Of a DNA stretch of 64,000 nt, positions 13,701-27,395 are shown piece by piece. The position numbers and the translations under genes are program-made. The stretch spans positions 72,516,342 to 72,580,341 of the forward strand of contig NC_067285.1 in NCBI RefSeq assembly GCF_020740795.1, in the 5' to 3' direction. A model generated the notes under the pieces. The model ran no database searches, was not told the origin of the DNA, and was given only the letters and a program-made list of their open reading frames with translations. Source of the stretch: Apus apus. Lineage: Eukaryota; Chordata; Aves; Apodiformes; Apodidae. Position 1 is the first letter of the stretch. Every line of letters starts with the position of its first letter.

Positions 13701-14919
13701 CACCCTGAGACAGAGATCTAAGAATCAGAGATGTGTGTGCCCTGAGGTTGTTGCAACCTGGGAGGTAAAAATTGATACTGCTACTTTGGATAAAATTGGA
13801 GTTTGGGAGCAATTACACAGAAACCCTAGGAGATCTGTCAGCTTGTTTCTCCCATTAGCATTGCCACCTGTTTTGCACCACAGCCTCACTTCTCTCTCAA
13901 TTATGACGTCTTTTGCTGTTCACCTTCCCTTTCCTATTATCTGGTGAGAGACCTGCGCAGAGTTACCAGGGGAGGACGGGGCTGCAACCACGAATCTCCT
14001 AGACAAATAGGAGGAAGGTTCTGACCTTGAGAAAACCTATAGCAAAGAGAGAAGTGTTTGTGAGGGGAGTGCACAAATATGAAACCAAAAGCAGTGTCGT
14101 GAGCTGTAGCTGGAGGATTAGGAATGGAAAGTGAGCTGCAGAATGGGAGACTGGGAAGAAAAAGGTCGGAGGGAGGGACCTCCCTAACAAAATGGAGGAT
14201 GAAAGGACAGAACTGGGATGTAAGACTCACAGAGCAGCAACATAGAAAGTGACAGAATAGCATTATATTAAAATGTCTGAATGGAAGGTAATTTTCAAGT
14301 GGAGTTGAAAAGGAGTGTAAATGCTGCAAGTGGGAGGAAAAGCAGAATAAAAAAATAAGGAATTATATTTTTTATACATATTCTGACAGTGGAAAGGTAG
14401 GAATGTCATCACACCTATACACTGTGTCTCTGATTTGTTTTTGATATTCAGAGGAAGAACTTATCTTAAAAGGATTTTAAATATCCCCTTAATAACCACT
14501 TTTTCCATTTCCACGGCAGAGAAGATTTTTTGGGTTTGCTTCTTTGCTGTTTCTTAAGCAGAGGAGAGCCATCATCTCTAATGACATTTTCTCCTTCCCT
14601 TAAATGCAGAGATGGAGCTGCTCATAATGAGCTAAAAGATTTGGGTGGAGGAAAAGTAGTGTGGCACTTGATCCTGTTTTTTAGGAAAATAATATTGAGC
14701 TAAACAAAGTAGGACCTAATTGATGTTTATATTGTGGACAGACTGAATAACACACTGAAACTACAAAACTGAGACCTCTTACTCTGTCTACCTGGCTGTG
14801 TATTATGTTCACTAAAATCTCATAGTGTAATAATATGAAAAACCTATTCAGTTACTCAAGGAAAATTAGCATACTTGAAAAGGAAATATTGAGCATATAT
14901 CTGAGGCTCCAGAGCCTGG

Positions 14920-15563
14920 TCTCAGGTTTGCTGAGACCTTCCCAGGGCTATATAAAGCTGTTACACTTCCGGCTGAAGGGGGACTGAGTAGCACAGTAAT
15001 GAATGATCGTTGCTCTGCCGTCTTCTGATCCCCCAGCCCCTCCTCATATCTGCAAACATTCATTATTTTCTGGAACGTCCTTTTGTGAGGCACGTTTCTT
15101 CCTCAGTGCTGCAGTGCCCTCTAGTGCTCAGACAAAATGCTTTGGCTTCCGTCATCAGGAACCCAAAAGACAGAGACACCATTTTATATCTTATTATAAG
15201 ATGTTTCAGATGAAACTCTTATTTAGTTTTCAAAGCATAAAGGCGATACCTAGCTACCTCTTCCCGGTGCCCTCTGTCACTCTGATCCAGCCGGAGGAGC
15301 TACCCTCTGAAAGCTGCCTCCTGGTTAGAAGCCTGCCCCAGAAGCTGCAGGACACTAGTCGGGGGTCTCTGAATCCACCTGCACCGCAACCACAGAAAAA
15401 GTCTGTGGCTTTCTGACTGCTGAGTGAGTTTGGTGGTCTCTGTAACCTGGGGCTGCAGGGCTGTGACACCCAGTTTGCAATGAATTTTCTTCTCCAAGGC
15501 ATCGTTTTGACACTTTAAGTACTTCTCACAATAAACAAGCTGCCTGAGGGGAATGATTATCAC
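14920..15563. other. GC-rich block with overlapping frames and a TATA-like box
   Basis: The + strand has CTATATAAAG at about 14948-14957 and then an open frame at 15003-15416 (137 codons, MIVALPSSDPPAPPH...). The minus strand is open at 15300-15563 and reads QLVYCEKYLKCQNDALEKKI after an acceptor-like CCCCTCAG. Neither product is recognised. Open frames on both strands over the same DNA argue for low stop density in GC-rich sequence rather than two genes. Confidence 0.2.
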
Positions 15564-17480
15564 CTCAGTAAGTCATACACTGAAAGTGGTGAAAAAAGCT
15601 CCTCCAACAAAAGCCCTGTGGTGTACACAAGTGTAGTTCAAGGACTATGTGCAGAGTAGTAAAGTTTTCCTTAACATTTGAGGTTGCAGGTCATTTTAAC
15701 AAAAAATCCTAGTTAAGGATGAGTGAGAAAGGCATAGCATGCGTCTGAGTTTCTTCTGTGGGTTACATTTTTTTCTATATATATATCTAATACAGAGGTT
15801 TAATAAATTCCACGTAAAGCATCACAAGTATTGATAACCATATTGATATTGATATTTGGAACTGACAGACTGTATTTCCTCCAGCATTTTAGCGTGAATC
15901 TCATCCTAACAAGAAGTACGTGTGCTTTCAAGGCCCTTTCTTCAGCAGACTTTCTAAATATACTTGCAGAAATCCTAACGTAAAGGGGAATGTTGGTGTT
16001 CACAGCTGGTTAGGAGCTTATGCTTGAGAATTGTAATGGGCTGTGTTGCACCAGTAGTTATTCTAGACAGGCTCTCAGAACTTCTCCCTCATCTTTTTCT
16101 TGCTTACAAATCAAGAAAAGGTACAGAATTTGACATTTGACAGTAGCATCTGCATCTGCTCAGTCTCTCCAAAATACTACCCTCTCCTGTAAGTGTGTCC
16201 TCACCATTCCTCCTGGGCGCTTGCACCAGGGCTGAGCATCATAATTCTGTGTACAGAGATACCCAATTTTGACAGAATTGATGGAAGTTTAAAAATGTAC
16301 CCAGAGGAGTTGTGTGAAGTATTGCTATAATTCATGTGACTTTGCCTGCACACACTCTGCGAAGAAGCAAGGTTTCTGATCAACTTAAAGGAAAGCCTGC
16401 TCTAATCCAAACTGCAAGGACAAATTTAGGTATATAGCACTCCAAACTAAGTTGTTGGTGAGGCTCAAATACAAGTTTCACAGATCTCAGTAGGAAAAGC
16501 TGCACTCAAAATGCAGTATTATTTCAAATGTTTCAAATGAGCTTGAATAGAAGTACAAATACAGTGCATACTCATTCTGTCAGTAGCATGTTGTCTAGAT
16601 GAATTCCACAGGCAATCAAAGCTGGCCTAATGCAAGGATACTCTCTTGGAATTTGAGATTAATTTTGATTTTAAACTGGCAAGTTAAAGCATTTCCCAAG
16701 ACATGGACAATAATGTTTCAGAAGTGTACAAGGAGCACATGCAGGCCTTAGAAGTGCTTCTTAAATGGAAATTAGGCTACAACCATATTTGTGAACACAT
16801 CTTTCAAGTTATTGATCTTAACCAAATCATAAAAGGCAATGCATACATTGTTAGCTGATCATTTGAAGTAAAGTTCACAGTCCTTTTTTCCATGAAAAAA
16901 CTTATCATTTGCAAATGCATGCAAATTAATGTGATTTGTATTTTTGCATGTGTGCTTCAGAAGAGCTTTGGCTTACAAAGATAGAAATCTATAATATGAA
17001 CAATTAATATCTAATTTTAAACTTACATTTACATGTTCTACATAAGAACAGACATTAATTGCATTAATAATGCAATGTAACAGTGATCATTGGATGTAGG
17101 ACAAATTACTTGTATTCAGCAAGGCTACTTTTATTTCTCAGTCTGCCCTACCTTATAACAGTGGTACACACTGCTGTTTTCATGGCTCTGGCCCTATTTC
17201 TTTTATGTAAAATATTATGAGTGCTCATCATATTACACCATCAAAGAAAAGTTATTTTATACCGGCATTCGTTGATCACTGGCCTCTGTTGAAGAGCTAT
17301 GCTGAAATAGTATTACACATTAACCATAGCCCTCCAGAGTTAATGTACACCCTCCCAGGTCATGGATAGGCTGTTTGGGATTGTTATTTTCCTGTTGCAA
17401 ACATCCTTTTCAAGTACTTTGTCCCAGGTGGATCCTTGAAGGATCAGTTCTGATTTCTTATTTCTATTATAATCAAATAC

Positions 17481-17730
17481 TGTGCTGGTTTGGTGTGAGT
17501 TTTGGTAGTGGGGGTAGGCCCTCAGCGGTGGCTCTGGTAAGAAGGGGTGAACTGGGCCAGTGGACTTGGATTTTGTGGCCAGTGGATTTGGATCATGCAG
17601 CTGTGGAAGACGCTGGTGCCAGGGGAGGTGACTGTTCCTGAAGCAGCCCGTGACTCTGTGAGAAGCCCAGGCTGGAGAAGCTTGCTCTGGATCTCATGGG
17701 AAGGACTCATGAAGGAGAGGCCTGAGTATT
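17481..17730 (+). mobile_element. ERVL-type LTR remnant
   Basis: It begins with TGTGCTGGTTTGGTGTGAGT and 'tttggtagtggggg', followed by the repetitive pattern 'gccagtgga..', 'gcagcccgtgactctgtgagaagccc', 'ggctggagaagcttgctctgg' and 'tcatgggaaggactcatgaaggaga'. This repeated 'cccgtgg-gaaggacccat / gctggagcag' grammar is typical, from memory, of ERVL-type LTRs abundant in passerines and other Neoaves (the TguLTR5-like group). It is decayed and lacks a clear CA end. No internal retroviral coding sequence was seen next to it, so it is a truncated or solo LTR. Confidence 0.65.
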
Positions 17731-20700
17731 TTACAGTTTTGCACTGTTGATACAGATGATGTGTACAGTTACAGTTATAAAGACAGTTTTCAGATTACAT
17801 TTAACAGTTGCTATAGCAAGAGACTTACAAATAAAACTCAAGACTCTGGAAGGATTTAGGAATTATAACTTACTTTTTGTAATATAACAAAAAAAGTACT
17901 TATAATTTATAGCCATAGATTCTGGCCTTGCACTGTAGCAGGAAAGTTGTTACTGAATTGTTACTGCTACAGTAACTGAAAAAAAATATATCCATTGGAC
18001 TAATTTATGCAAAGATAGTAAAAAACTCCTAAAAATGTGATCAGATATTTCTTCCACCTGACAAAAACAATTGTTTGGTTTCATTAAACATCTCTACTGC
18101 ATCCTTTGAAGTAGGGACCCAATGACAAAAATCTATCCGGAGCTTAAACATGTTCTCTTCCACATATATGAGTGGGTTTACTTGCAAAAAATGGCTACTG
18201 ATACATGTTTAGAGAAGATTTGCTAGCTGCCAAATACTGAACTCACTACACAGGGGGGAAACGGTCGGGAATCTTCCATCCCCTTAGAGCTCTTAATATG
18301 ACTGGGTGACTTGTATTCAGTCAAGAAGAGACAGCACACTGCATTCTAGAATGGCAGGGAGGAGACCAGATTTTCACCAGTTACTGCACTTAGTGTATTC
18401 TCAAGTCCAGTGTGCTGCTGGGCAGCAGGGTTGGAAGAGGAAAGCTCTGTGCTGCTTCACACTTCAACGGGAGGGAAATTCTTGCTTCAGATCACAGTGA
18501 TAAATGAGATAAGACTGAACAACAAGGTATGGAAGGAGAAAATTCAAGAGGTGTGTGAGGGGAAAATGGAAGTCTGAAAGAGGGAAATCAAGAAAAGGGA
18601 TTAGAAAGGGAAGAAGATCTGACAGCACTGCTTTTGCCCAGAATGCTTAACATCCTGTAACAGAGGATGCGGTGAATTATGTTGGTTTTGCATCACTAGC
18701 CCCAGATCAACAGAACACAACCCCATTTGATTTCCAGATCAGTATTTTCCTCCTTTAATTTTAGTGCTATAAAGTACATGTTTACATATAGATCTCAATA
18801 CTTCTGATTTCCACTGGTTGACAGACTCTGGTATCATATTCCATGTACAGATGGATCCTTGACTCTGAAGGTGATAAATACTTTGGCACTGTCAGCTGTA
18901 CCTCAAGTTTTATGATCAAAATAACAGTCAGGGTAGATGAAGTTGAAACACAGTATTTTGTGAGAAGGAAGCCTCATTTTAATTTATCTGATAGGCTGTA
19001 TTTTTAGGTGTTTTCTTATTTGTATGTCCCCAAATCTTGGGATGCTCCCAAATGGCACATAATTTAAAACATTCTATCCAATAACTGTATTAAAAAATAA
19101 AATAAAACCGTAAGTTTTAAGAACACTTTCCAGTCTAGATGAACTGATATTTCTTGTTAACTGTGCTGAAATGAACCATGGCTCATTGTCGGGGCTTTGC
19201 AGTTACCACTTTCAAAGGACCTACCATCTCTATTCTAAACCACCTAAGCCCCTGACTTAATGTAAAGCACAGTTTATGTTGTCTTCTTGTGCAGTGTCAG
19301 CTGCCGAATAGCGTACTGATAGTACTTTATCTTTTGAAGTAATTTGTCAACTAAAATGGCGAGTATTTAAAAGGTTGGACACATATAAAGACACTAGATG
19401 GCAGCAAACATCTTAAAACTGAGTTCTGTATGTAGTCTGGCTCGAATCTAATAGATGTAGGTAGCATTCCAGCTGTGAAATGCCTCTTGGGACTTCTTCC
19501 ATGATTCAGCTGTTAGACTGTCTTGCCAAAAAGCCAGCGTTTTCTCAAGTTTCTGAAATGCAATTTGAAGTTGGAGCCTTGCTGGTACTGCTTTCTGGAT
19601 GAAAATAAGAAATCATTATTTTTCAGCTTTCCATCCTTTCTTCCCTCCATACCTGTGCTTAATTTTCTGTTAATGATACATAATTGAGTAGGACCGAGTT
19701 CAAATGTTGCCTTTACAAAGGCTGTAAATATAGGTGGTAACTTGGGCTACTTGCCCTCTTAACAACTAGTAGTATCGTATTCAGTATCAGCTCACACTGC
19801 TCAATATCATCACATTTATTTAACACTATTTTCCCTACTGCAGCAACTTTAGGCACACAGATAAATGTGTCCATTCTTCACTGGTGTCTTATCTGTCACT
19901 GCAATTTCCCTGAGCAAGACAATGTCTACTGCTTTATTAAACTACTCCTATTAAGGTAACAAATACTACTTTAGCTGGTGTAGAGGGAGTTAACCATAGA
20001 CTTCCTACAGATTCTGGGAAGCCAGATGTTTCCTAAAGATTTGTTTTTCCTTTATTAGGAAAAAATGGATAATATAGATTTTGTATGGCCCTTTGTAAAG
20101 TGTTCTTTCAGTGAACTGATTCATTAGGCAAACTTTTCAAGGGCTATTTTTGTATACATGCAGCTGTAGATTAAGGATGTATGAGGTCTAGGATTGAGCA
20201 CTTGCAGACCATGAGATTTTTGAGAACTTTGTATTTGCATGCTTCATGAGGATGGATTTTGTTCATTAGTGTACACACAGATATTGAAGCAGCACTGCAG
20301 TAGCACACAAATGCTTCACTTCCACAGCAAGCTTTTAAATCTGTATATACTTGTTTTAAATATGAAACATAAATCCCCTACAGCCTACTGCATCACTATA
20401 CTGCTCAAGTTGTACACAGGAATGGGCTTACGCTTGGCTTTCACCAGTGATGAGAGGTAAATCCAAGGAAATATCAACTTTTGCTAGGCTTGTGTCTCTG
20501 AGTGATTCTTATTTCATCCCAGTCATAAGTTAATTGTCTTCTCTCCAGGTAAAAAATGCAGACCCTTAGCTAGCTTACAAAGTCTGAAGAAAGTGCAGGT
20601 CTGCTAAAAGGAGGACACTGTAGAGCAAGAATAATGCCTGAGGCAGGAGGTTAGGTGTGAGCCCAATGGTTTGTTGTTTTCTTACTCCACAGGAATGTCA

Positions 20701-23700
20701 TCTATTTCTCTGGCAGCTGAGACTTCATCTTTTTATTGTTCAGACCAATTCATGGTCAGAGCCTTTTCTTCCATTCAGTTTCATTTCCCAGATTTGTTTT
20801 ACAGCATTTCAGTCACAGATTTTTTCATGGATTTTTAGTCTATTCCTTAGCATAGCTCTTTTTTGGGTTAGTCTCCCCCTGCTTCCAGTTTTTTGAACTG
20901 CTGTTTCTCTAAAAATATGAAGCATTTTCTGTCCTTTTTCTTTCTTCCTCACTGGAATCTTATCCATCTTAAAAATCTTCCCTTTGCCATAAAAAGAGGA
21001 ACAATGCATGAAAAGAGGGAGCTTTACCGAGAAGAATAGCTAATTAGATTTTTTGTTCAAGTAAAATTACTGGAAATGCTAAGTTCCATAGAAACTACAT
21101 CATGCTTCTTGTTATGATACAGTGTTGTCCTAGGACTTGAGAATAACTCCTAAAAGGAGCATAATGTCAAATATTTAACAAATGTTTGAACAGTTCCTTT
21201 GGATCTATATTCAGACACAGTATCAATCAAGGTAGTATACAACTTTTCAGCTCCTTCCTACAAGGCCATTTCTGGAATTGCTCATGTTCTGGAAGAAATA
21301 CTAGTCAGCTGCAGCAAGTTAAAAAATATTTTGTCAGACCATGTAATTACGTATGGTTTTTATTATCCTGTAAACATTTATAGAGCAGTACCCGTTAGTA
21401 GACTGTATACTTTCTGCGATCACTGCAGCTCTGTGTTACGCTACCAATGCAGCTTCAGGAGCATTTTATTAGGAGGCATTGCAATCATTGTTAGGTTTAA
21501 ATATGTAACCATTTATATCAATTAAGAAATAACTCTTGACGTGACTTGTTTATTAACCATTAAAAAACAACTTTTTAGGATCTGTGAAAGGAAGAATCTG
21601 CTTTGTTTTCAGCATTACCATTCACAGAAAGATGTTTTTGTCTCCCTCTAATCCTCTGAGCTTAAAGAAAAAAAAAAAGTCAACCTTGAAAGTATCGGAA
21701 AATGTAGTTAAAAGTTGGAAACTGCCACCTTAAGCTACCTTAAGCTTGTTCCCTTACAAGGAAATGCAGTTTTGGGAACAAATAGCATTCCAGTCTTTCC
21801 CCCAGTGGGCATTATGCCATTGTACTTGCAGACATTGTGTCATGGAAATGTGCAAGAAGGTCTGAAACCACTAAGAAATGCATTGTCTACTTATATTTAT
21901 TTTCTGCTACTTAAAAGCTACTGTCTACTCTCATTCAACAATAGAAAAAGACACAAGCTGAGGCTTATACATTATGTTTTTATGCTCTGTTGATTTAATG
22001 GAAAGCCAAAATTTACATAATTCTGAAATAGATAATAAATGCAACATTTGGTCTTATTGAAATATTTTAATATCGGTAAGAGTGTTTTAAGGGAGTAATT
22101 CTGTAGGTGATTCCCATGCCGGTCAGTGTAAAACTTTTCAGTGTGAACAAGTAACACACTCAAAATGAAAAACAAGGCCTTTCTCCTAGAGTTTTTAATG
22201 AAAATATTATTCTTAGCAAGAATTTTAAAGAGATCTCTCCTTTGCCACTAGCTGCTTTTACTCCAGCTTTTATAATACACTTGAGAAAATTAATAACAGA
22301 TGCTCATCATTCTTTTCTGACTTTCATGGCAACTGACTTAATAGTGAGGTACTTTTGTAATTAGGAGGATTTTTACAGTTATTAGTGTGCTTGAAGGAAG
22401 CTTTCTTAGGAAATTGCTTTTGTTATAGTAAGTGTTTTTTCTGCTTGGAGACTTTTTGTTTTATTCCTTGATACTATCCAGTAAAAACATGGTTTAAATT
22501 CACATGAGCATTTTGACAATCTATTGTTTTCTCGGGCAACACAGTTTTTAATAAAACACAAGCTCCTTTAGAGTTCTCTAATATTCAGCAAGCATCAGAA
22601 AACATAATCTTAAGTTTAGATGTTAAAAATTCTTTCTTGTAACCTAATTCAGATTCCTTCTCAGCAATGAACTGGTGCTTGTGCTTTCTCCAGCCTACTA
22701 CCATTTGATTTTTTTAGGAAAACAAATTTCCATATAAGCAGGAAATTCCTAGCTGCGGTATCCTCTCTGCCATCTTGCTGAAAACAAGATGTATTTGAGA
22801 GAAGACCAAGGAATGAATGAAAACCTGTGTTGGCTCATAGATCACTTCCGTAACACTCGCTCATGATACTGTTTTCTGAGACTGAAAATCTACATTAGGA
22901 AGAAATTATGCTCTCAACTGCCCTTGAAACTTCAGGTTCATCCATTGGTACCAATGGGGTATTGATCATTCATGGCACATTATATATTTCCCAGAGAATG
23001 AAGAGGATAATTTGGTAAATTGTATGCTCCAGTTTGCTCCCAACGCAGCTGTAAGAATGCACCCAATGAAGGAGCTTCCAACAACATGTTGGCAATCTCT
23101 CAGAGGCTATCCATAATTTTGCTATCCCAAGGATGATCTGTGAAGTGCTTTTGACAATTTAATTTCTACAGATCATATCACATATTGAATTAAAGCTGAG
23201 CTTTCTTGTTTATGCATCCAGTATGGTGAACCAATAATGCAATGTATTCTTATGATTCTATGATGATATAAATATCCATACAGACGTACAAAGCTTTAGT
23301 GTGTGTTTGACCCTTCTCAAACAGAACTTCATACTGGCTATTGGAAAATATTAAAGCACCAGCAGGAAGTCCCTGTACCTTCTCCACTCCACAACATGCA
23401 CAAATAGAGAATTTTATTGATAAGATGCACTTTAATTTATTTCATAATTATGCTATCAACATCCCTGCACATTTTTCCTATTAACCCACATTTAAATGTA
23501 GATACAAGCTAGCCAGTTCTTTATAGTTTTGCCAAGAGCAAAACAAGAATAGATGAAAGCTCACAAAATCCCATGGTTAAAGTTTACATTTTCAGTGCCC
23601 TGCTTTATGTGGCATTCAGAGCCTTTGCATGCTCAAGGGAAAAAATGACACTGATGGACACTTCAATTGTTAGTACTATTTTGGGCTTAACTCTACCATG

Positions 23701-25846
23701 CACTGCAATTATAGCAGAGCTTCCTTAGAAGGGATGTGAATAATGAACATGATGTTTCCTTTTCCTTAAGCTTAGTTTTCTCTTCAGCATCACGGTACTT
23801 TTGTGTATGTGAAGGACACGATATTGTTAACTATTAGAGAAGTTCAGCATTTTTTTCTCTGTTCAGCCCACAGACTTCAATTCCATGAAAAAAATGGCTC
23901 TGTAAGTGTCACCACAGAGAAAAAAAATAAAATCATTTCTGAGTCTCCTTCAGCTTCTGTTCCCAGTAAAAAAGCCTGGATAAGAGAGCTCATGGAACAG
24001 TCCTACTAATTAAGTTTTCTTACATAAATATTATAGACAAATATTAAATCTAGATTAATGTTGTAACAGACTTTTTTGTGGGTTGTTGTTTGTTTTTTTT
24101 TTAAATCATCTGAAGTCCTTATCTGTGCTGGCTAGCAGCTAATAGATTAAAAATGCAACTGAAAATTCTCTTGCTTTCAGTGGAAAGAAAATTAATGTAA
24201 ATTGATTAATTACCACCAGAAATACCAATTAAATTAATATAAATAGAATAACGACAATATTACAGATCCGTAAGATCTCTTCTGATGGCTGTTCAGTGTC
24301 TATTAACAATTTCATTACTGTCCACAGAAAAGAAAAGAAACAGAAGCATTTATCAAAAATCTAAGAATTTGTGAACTGCCTTCAGTGTGGGAGGTCTTGT
24401 GACACTTGTCATTGTGGCCACTACTGAGTACAATGAAGGCCTAAACTGGCACCACCAGCACCAAGATACCTTTTTTATAATGTCATTCTGTGTTTCTGTG
24501 AGTAAATTATTATTACCAGCTTCGTCTTCCCAGTCCTTGTTCGCAGCCAATGAATAAGTTGTATGACAACATCCGTCATTCAGTGACTAAACATAGATGG
24601 TCTTGGGATCTTGCAAAACCTTATGCATGCCTAAAGGGGCTACATCAGCCCATAGAGCTGAGATGCAAAAGCTATGCCCTGTATTAAGGATTTGCCACAC
24701 CCTGGGAACTGGCTGACTGAAAAATAGCAATCTGTTGGGAGCTATCTAAATTAATGTGTCTCCAGGAGCTGGGTCACAGATATGGCTCAACAAGGTTCAT
24801 CCTGGATACAAAAAATTGTTTTCTTGATCTGTTAATTTTTAGCATTTCATCCAAAACCAGTATTATTGCTGTATTAACTACATTGTTATAAGCACTACAA
24901 CTATTGCTTTTACTCACTGGTGAGTCTAGGAAAAGGATACCTTTACATGATGCTTGAGGTGAAGAGAAGCTGGTGCAACTCTCACACTGACATAAAATGT
25001 TTTCTTTCTTTATCTCCTTTCTCATAGTTTTTGGTATCATTTTTCCCAGAGCAGAACTCTATCCAGATAGTTTTCCTCTTTTTGCAAAGTCATCGCTTTT
25101 GCGGATTCCTTGGACAAGAAGCTTATCCATCAAAATGCAAACACTCCAAAATCCAGGATTCTCCAGCCTCATGACTTCCCGTAGCTCGAGGAAAGCAGAG
25201 CACTCAGGAGGACTGCTACGACTAATTGCCTTAAGCAAACATTCATTTTGCCCCTGCAGACACCTCTGGCAGTTCTGTGGCTCACACAGCTCCAGTTTCC
25301 CCATTCCTCTCCTCACAGGTGCTTTAGCAGGTTCTGAGGAGCCCTTTAAAGGCAATATAATTAACAAGTATCAGCATTACCCTACACTCACTGACAGCTT
25401 ATGTACATGTTCAACGTATTTAAATTCCTACATAATTTAGCCCACTACCATTTGTTTCTCAAGGAGTGTTCTGACCTGACAAAGCAGTATTATGAAAGCT
25501 TTGTAAGCACACTGATGAAACAATGCATTGTTTTCAAAGGCCAGTAAGCTTTTAAGATGCAATTCTATAAGGAAGGATTATTTTTGCTTATGAATTTTCA
25601 TTACTTACCTATCAAAATTTATTAATACTATAGGTGCTCAACTCAGTATTTAGCAGTTCCCTTTCTTTTGCTTTTTCTTCTCTGGCCAATCCATCAGTAG
25701 TTCTTTCTATTAGTTAAAAGATGAATTACAGCTAATAAGGGAGATGGTTGCTCAGCAACTCAGACTCCTGCTGAGCCTGACACTGGTACCTGAAAGAAAA
25801 TTCTTGAAGCTTTTATGTACTAGCTGAGGGAGGAGGGGGGGAAGCC

Positions 25847-25877
<31 letters not shown>

Positions 25878-27077
25878 TCCTATCATGAGCATCTAAAAAT
25901 AACAAAGAGAATTCTAAACAAAAGATTATTACTTTTCTTCTTCCCAAAAAGAGGTAAGATCTTCAGCAACTTTGTTCTGGCAGTGGCAGTGGACGCAGAC
26001 GGGACAAAGGAGTGAAAAAAAAAATAGTTCAGGTTCAAATTACATTTCTACTTTATCTTTTACAGGTGTCTATTTCTATAGTCTGAACTGCTTTCAGAGT
26101 ATTTTCCCAGTGTCTAGTCAATGAATGGTGTTAATGAAAAGTAGTCATGAAATAGAAGAGCCAGGGCTTCAAATTTCTACGCATGCGTGTCTGTGTATTT
26201 GTCTCTGAATTTCGTCTGGATATTGATATCAGAGAATGCATCCTGCCTCCTCTGCGCTTTGCCAGCAACACATGAGTAGAAAATGCTACAATGGTGTTCA
26301 TAATTAGGGCAGTAGTTTGTGTACCATAAGTGGTCCCAAATAATTTACTTACTCATTGGGTATGCCTCAAAGAAACCCTTGCAAGATGAAAGCAGTTACA
26401 GATTTCGTAACATTATCTTTCTGATGATTTTCCAAGCAGATCTCCTGCTCTAGAACTGATATAGTACAGTTCTGCAGTAACAGTACTTTGATCAAAGTCC
26501 TGACTAAACACAGGCCTGACACTGGCCACTCGCCTAGTTTCTGGCAGTTTCCTTGACGTATTGCTGAAGAATCTAGCCTCCCTAGCTTCCTATGAAGATA
26601 AAGCTTCTTCCTTATCTATTTTGCAAGCATCACAGAACATAAATGTAAGATTAATTTCTCTTTCACTCAAATAATGGAAACCACAATACTTCTTTTTTAT
26701 TTAAGTTATTAGTCTTCTACGTATTCTTATGTTTGAGATCCACAAACCATTGTTTCTATCATCAAAATATTAAAAATAAGTTGGATCTCTCTAAGCATTA
26801 ACTGTTGTCTCTGGAATTATTCCAGTTGCATAAAGCTCCAATGGAAACAAGTCTACAAATACTCAGTTTCTGTATTAAAAATCAAAATAATCATACTCCC
26901 TGTTTTCTGAGATTTTTTGAAATTTGGAAAATTTCACTTCATAACCTGTATCTTTTTTATATATTTTTCAACATGGACAATTCAAAATTGAGCCCATTAT
27001 TAGTATAGACAGGTCATAATTTTCATTTTCTGTTCTTTTGTAAACGAATTGGTGTCCACTAACATTTGAGAGTTCAA
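17731..27077. other. Non-coding, gene-desert-like
   Basis: AT-rich sequence. The paired frames at 24997-25440 (plus) and 25059-25367 (minus) overlap and match no known family; the T homopolymer at 25847-25871 is the only clear feature. Confidence 0.6.
25847..25871. repeat. 25-nt T homopolymer
   Basis: The longest homopolymer in the window, directly after a purine run (gagggaggagggggggaag). On the minus strand it would be an A-tail following sequence at 25872 and above, but no recognisable retroposed body was seen there. Confidence 0.95.
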
Positions 27078-27299
27078 TCAATGTGATGTAGTACTGTTCC
27101 TAAATTTGTCAAGTGCTCCTACTGCAGCTTTTCTGATGTCTTCAGAATAATCAATGATTCCCATCTCTTGTGCAGTCAGGAAGCTGAAAAACTCTTTAAA
27201 TAAATCTTTGATTAAGAACATCAGTAGCCACAGAGCAAAATCTGCCTTTTTATTTTTTTGTTTCTTCAGCTGAGAGATAAGCTGGTATACTACTGGCAT
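27078..27299 (-). pseudogene. Possible importin-4-like HEAT-repeat remnant
   Basis: On the minus strand this frame reads ...ADFALWLLMFLIKDLFKEFFSFL...IIDYSEDIRKAAVGALDKF then drifts to a stop (TGA at 27080-27078). The VFxEVFxLL...DYPHEDIRKAAxxALxQF pattern is typical of a HEAT repeat in IPO4-type importins, nuclear import karyopherins. The match is short, recalled rather than aligned, and has an apparent insertion of about seven residues. No other importin exons were seen in the window. It could be a decayed duplicate, a single relic exon or coincidence. Confidence 0.2.
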
Positions 27300-27395
27300 T
27301 AAATAAATATCAGTCTCAACCAGGATGTATCAAGTCATTTATGGAATTTTGGGAAAGAAAAACATGTACTTTTCTGTCATATCAATATAAATTAC

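Larger units (their letters stand above)
5777..17480. other. Non-coding, gene-desert-like
   Basis: Apart from the A-runs at 6816-6846, the palindrome at 10301-10324 and the GC-rich blocks at 10500-10760 and 14920-15563, I see only AT-rich sequence with short chance frames. A purine-rich stretch at 13935-14345 accounts for the minus-strand frame 13937-14329. Confidence 0.6.

Noticed and set aside
13585..14329. Frames of 120 (plus) and 130 (minus) codons
   Set aside because: The minus frame comes from a purine-rich (pyrimidine-rich on the minus strand) tract giving Ser/Phe/Pro-rich low-complexity protein; neither is recognised.
23238..23262. TTCTTATGATTCTATGATGAT resembling a CR1 3' end
   Set aside because: The preceding 200 bp show no CR1 text, so the octamer-like match alone is not enough.
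24353..24550. Minus frame containing LTETQNDIIKK, looking protein-like
   Set aside because: Interrupted by Trp/Cys-rich chance sequence, with no splice sites or homology recognised.
24997..25440. Frame of 147 codons with a 102-codon frame opposite
   Set aside because: Two-strand openness, no known motif, and no promoter or splice evidence.
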